NCBI RefSeq assembly: GCF_021513195.1
Contig: NZ_CP090974.1
Location: 3,918,001 to 3,982,000, forward strand
DNA: 64,000 bases
Direction: 5' to 3'
Source of the DNA: Shewanella sp. OMA3-2
GTDB taxonomy: Bacteria > Pseudomonadota > Gammaproteobacteria > Enterobacterales > Shewanellaceae
The stretch's first letter is position 1. Every line of letters begins with the position of its first letter. This document shows positions 61,799-64,000 of this stretch, in pieces. The notes under the pieces are model-generated. The model ran no database searches, was not told the origin of the DNA, and worked only from the letters and a program-made list of their open reading frames with translations. The position numbers and the translations under genes are program-made.

Positions 61799-62479
61799 TT
61801 AGTTACGAGCTAACATAACTTCTAGGCGGGAACCGACTCGCTCAGCAATATCTGCCAAACCTCCCACCCACTCGATAATTTTGTATAAAAACATTACATC
61901 AACTGGATTAAATTCTGATTCAACAGCATACAATTGACGGCGAACCTGGACTTGAAGATCATCTGAATCTTCCTCAATTTTGTCCAATTCGTTGATCATA
62001 TTGGCAACCAACTTGACTTCACGACCACGAAAACCGGTTTCGAGTAAATCATCAAGTTCATTAATTGCTTGTTTTGCTAACGCAACAGCATCAAGACAAC
62101 GCTTAAGGTAAGCATTGAATGACTCTTGTACTGGTTTAGGGAGAACTAATTGACGCCCGATAACACGGCCAGAAATGTCTTTTGCTGTGTTGGCGATTTT
62201 GTCTTGTTGAGTTAATAACTCAAGTAAATCAGTACGCTCAACAGGCATGAACAAGCCGCCAGGCAGGGTTAAGCGAATTTCTCGTTTTAACGAATCAGCT
62301 TCTTTTTCAAGCAAGCTAATTTGTTTACGAATTTTAACCGCTTCATCCCAATCTCCAACCATTGTGGCGTCAAAGAAAGGAACAAGAAGGGCTGCACATT
62401 CATGAACTTTATCGATATGCTGTTCTAAAGGCTTTAAAGGTGATTTTGCAAATACACCTAAAATAGAGTTTACTGGCAT
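61799..62479 (-). CDS. DUF47 PhoU-like regulator of the phosphate transporter
   Basis: Cytosolic all-helical protein of 226 residues (TIGR00153 family). EKEADSLKREIRLTLPGGLF, RTDLLELLTQQDKIANTAKD and LDKIEEDSDDLQVQVRRQL carry the acidic metal-binding helices typical of PhoU-like proteins. It is first in an operon with pit. The role as a modulator of Pit is known from the family only. Confidence 0.88.
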   Translation of the reverse strand: MPVNSILGVFAKSPLKPLEQHIDKVHECAALLVPFFDATMVGDWDEAVKIRKQISLLEKEADSLKREIRLTLPGGLFMPVERTDLLELLTQQDKIANTAKDISGRVIGRQLVLPKPVQESFNAYLKRCLDAVALAKQAINELDDLLETGFRGREVKLVANMINELDKIEEDSDDLQVQVRRQLYAVESEFNPVDVMFLYKIIEWVGGLADIAERVGSRLEVMLARN

Positions 62480-62716
62480 TGCCGTTTACCTATTTAATTA
62501 ATTCCAACTTGTAAAAGCGGGCGCATACTAACTCAAGCGTCCGCATAAAGAAACAGTGTAGTTTCAATTCCGCACTACTGTGATTTACACTTACAATCCA
62601 GAGTATAATTTATCTGAGCGGTGCAATCCTAAGGGATTTTTATTACAGAAATGTGACATTGTGAACTAAATATGACGCATTAATGAACATTTGATTACAA
62701 GGTAAGTAATAAGTCA

Positions 62717-63836
62717 ATGAATGCTGAAATTGAGCTGAAACTGCTCGTCTCTACCCAAGACCATGATTCATTCATAAAAACCCTTACTAAACTGTCCAAT
62801 GTATCTTACTGTAAAAGTGACTTTTTATTTAATCATTATTTCGATACAAACACATTACAATTAGCCCAATGGGATATGGGCTTGCGCATCAGAGGTTCAA
62901 AAAGCTATCAAGAGCAAACCCTTAAAACTGCTGGTAGTGTCATAAATGGTCTTCATAGCCGCCCTGAATATAATGTTCTAACCGCTGAAAAAACACCCAA
63001 CCTTCTTTTTATTTCCCGAGCATATTTGGCCAAAAGGTACTGTAGTCGCCGAGCTAAATTCTGCACTACTGGCTATTTTTGACACAAATTTTACACGGCA
63101 AACTTGGATAATAAACCTCAACCAAAGCAAAATTGAGGTTGCACTAGATAGCGGAGAGGTGATTACACCAGGAAAGCGTAGTGTAATAAGCGAGCTAGAG
63201 TTTGAGCTAATAGAAGGAGAAAGTGCAGATTTAATCTTATTAGGCTTAATGGTGGCTGAATATATTCCACTCAGATTAGGTCAGCAAAGTAAGGCATTAA
63301 CTGGCTATTTATTATCAGGTCGAGTTCCTTATCAATTCAATACTACCTGGCCTACTGAGTTAGATAACCTGATAAATTTAGCCCATATTTGTCCAGAAAC
63401 ACTAAAGCCAGTACTCAAACCATTACTCCAAGCAGGACTCAAGCATTGGCTACAGCTAGAAAGCTATTTGGAATACATGACTAACCTGAGCGATAGCAAA
63501 AGCCATCCACAAGGTGATCAACACAATAAGCAATTGACCGACACCTCGACAAGGGCAGATCTCAACCCTAGTACCTTTGAGCAACTGTTACACTGCATAA
63601 TGGTCATCAACCAATCTATGCTGCAGCACAAAGTGATCAGCGAATCATTAAACCAAGATATTCTGTCACTTATAGAATTAATCAATAGCCTAAGCATCGA
63701 TTTAAAAACACGACAAAACGGCACGTTAGAATTAGCAGAACAAACGTACCCACCTTTAGCCTGTATAGAAAACCTTTGGCAACATAAAGGCTATGGCAAG
63801 CTGCAACTCGCCTTAATGCAGTACCTAATAGGCTGA
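62717..63836 (+). CDS. ygiF: Inorganic triphosphatase YgiF (CYTH, partial CHAD-type region), frameshifted near 63005
   Basis: Hydrolyses inorganic triphosphate. The CYTH domain begins MNAEIELKLLVS with the E-x-E-x-K motif and contains MGLRIRG, EQTLKTAGSVINGLHSRPEY. The frame breaks after this; the next frame reads LFPEHIWPKGTVVAELNSAL and IEVALDSGEVITPGKRSVIS with ELEFELIEGE. Two added T in the CTTTTTA run near 63004-63008 give NLLFLFPEHIWP and about 373 residues. The C-terminal ~170 residues are helical, in the place of the CHAD domain of the 433-residue E. coli protein, but shorter. Confidence 0.82.
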
Positions 63837-63886
63837 AGCGCAACAGGCTAAAACCAAGGCTAAATTAAAGCTCAAATGTCTTTAAT

Positions 63887-64000
63887 CTAACCCAGTAAGG
63901 TTTCTAAGCATTGTTGTTCAATGCCATAAAAAGCTTTAATGTCGGCTATTTGTTGCAATATCGCGCTGTTGTCGCGAGGTTGGGTGCGTTTTTGAGCCAA
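63887..64000 (-). CDS. C-terminal end of an unidentified gene cut by the right edge
   Basis: A minus-strand frame is open from the edge to a TAG at 63889-63887 (37 codons: AILQQIADIKAFYGIEQQCL in its middle). It is convergent with ygiF and codon use is ordinary. I do not recognise the family. With only 37 residues even its being a gene is uncertain. Confidence 0.35.
   Translation of the reverse strand: MAQKRTQPRDNSAILQQIADIKAFYGIEQQCLETLLG

Overview
The window reads as chromosomal DNA of a Shewanella-like marine gammaproteobacterium. Support comes from the AT-rich Gammaproteobacteria-type genes, the order tolC-nudF-yqiB-cpdA-yqiA-parE-(sugar dehydrogenase)-parC, an arcA/lysC neighbourhood, a second EF-G next to a giant fused acetyl-CoA-carboxylase-like protein, and a lysS-prfB pair with the usual prfB recoding site. 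I see no insertion sequence, prophage, CRISPR array, rRNA or tRNA. Nearly everything is core genome. The clearest accessory block is a functional amyloid (Fap) operon at about 7.7-13.9 kb.

Layout. 0-7.6 kb: 5' part of a second EF-G gene, a fused CT-alpha/CT-beta/biotin carboxylase/BCCP protein, and a divergent LysR regulator. 7.7-13.9 kb: Fap operon (two amyloid-repeat proteins, C39-type FapD, FapE, FapF porin), all on the minus strand behind a near-consensus sigma-54 promoter, with a sigma-54 activator gene directly upstream. 14.4-21.6 kb: a secreted C15-peptidase-like protein, sprT, endA, rsmE, gshB, a PhoA-type alkaline phosphatase, rsmC. 21.7-25 kb: DUF342 protein, a small unknown protein and an M50 membrane protease, followed by a 470-bp hairpin-rich gene-free stretch. 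25.5-29 kb: succinylglutamate desuccinylase/aspartoacylase-family protein and lysC under a lysine riboswitch, and a DUF3293-like gene. 29.6-31.9 kb: arcA, a D-2-hydroxyacid dehydrogenase, bfd. 31.9-41.9 kb: parC, sugar dehydrogenase, parE, yqiA, cpdA, yqiB, nudF, tolC. 42-48 kb: lysS, prfB, chrA, rlmC, an OhrR-type regulator, a YjfB-like small protein and an LprI-like remnant. 48.4-56 kb: UPF0016 manganese-exporter-type protein behind a probable yybP-ykoY riboswitch, tyrP-like permease, S46 dipeptidyl-peptidase, RluF-like pseudouridine synthase, DUF998 protein, NhaC antiporter. 56.2-64 kb: putA, ygiM, pit and its DUF47 partner, ygiF, and a gene tail at the right edge.

An important property of this sequence is a series of broken reading frames: the fused carboxylase, fapF, rsmE, rsmC, parE (twice), chrA, the DUF998 gene, putA and ygiF. 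In every case the frame is restored by adding one base, or two in one or two places, to a short run of identical bases, and the two halves then match the full-length family. ParE is essential in relatives, so base-calling undercounts in homopolymers are a better explanation than gene decay. I annotate these as single genes carrying a frameshift. The prfB frameshift is different and is the genuine programmed one.

Main points for follow-up: the sigma-54-controlled Fap operon whose mature subunits contain no cysteine; the C15-peptidase-like exported protein with Ser at the catalytic Cys position; two riboswitches; a candidate ArcA box upstream of arcA; and the structured gene-free stretch at 25.0-25.5 kb.
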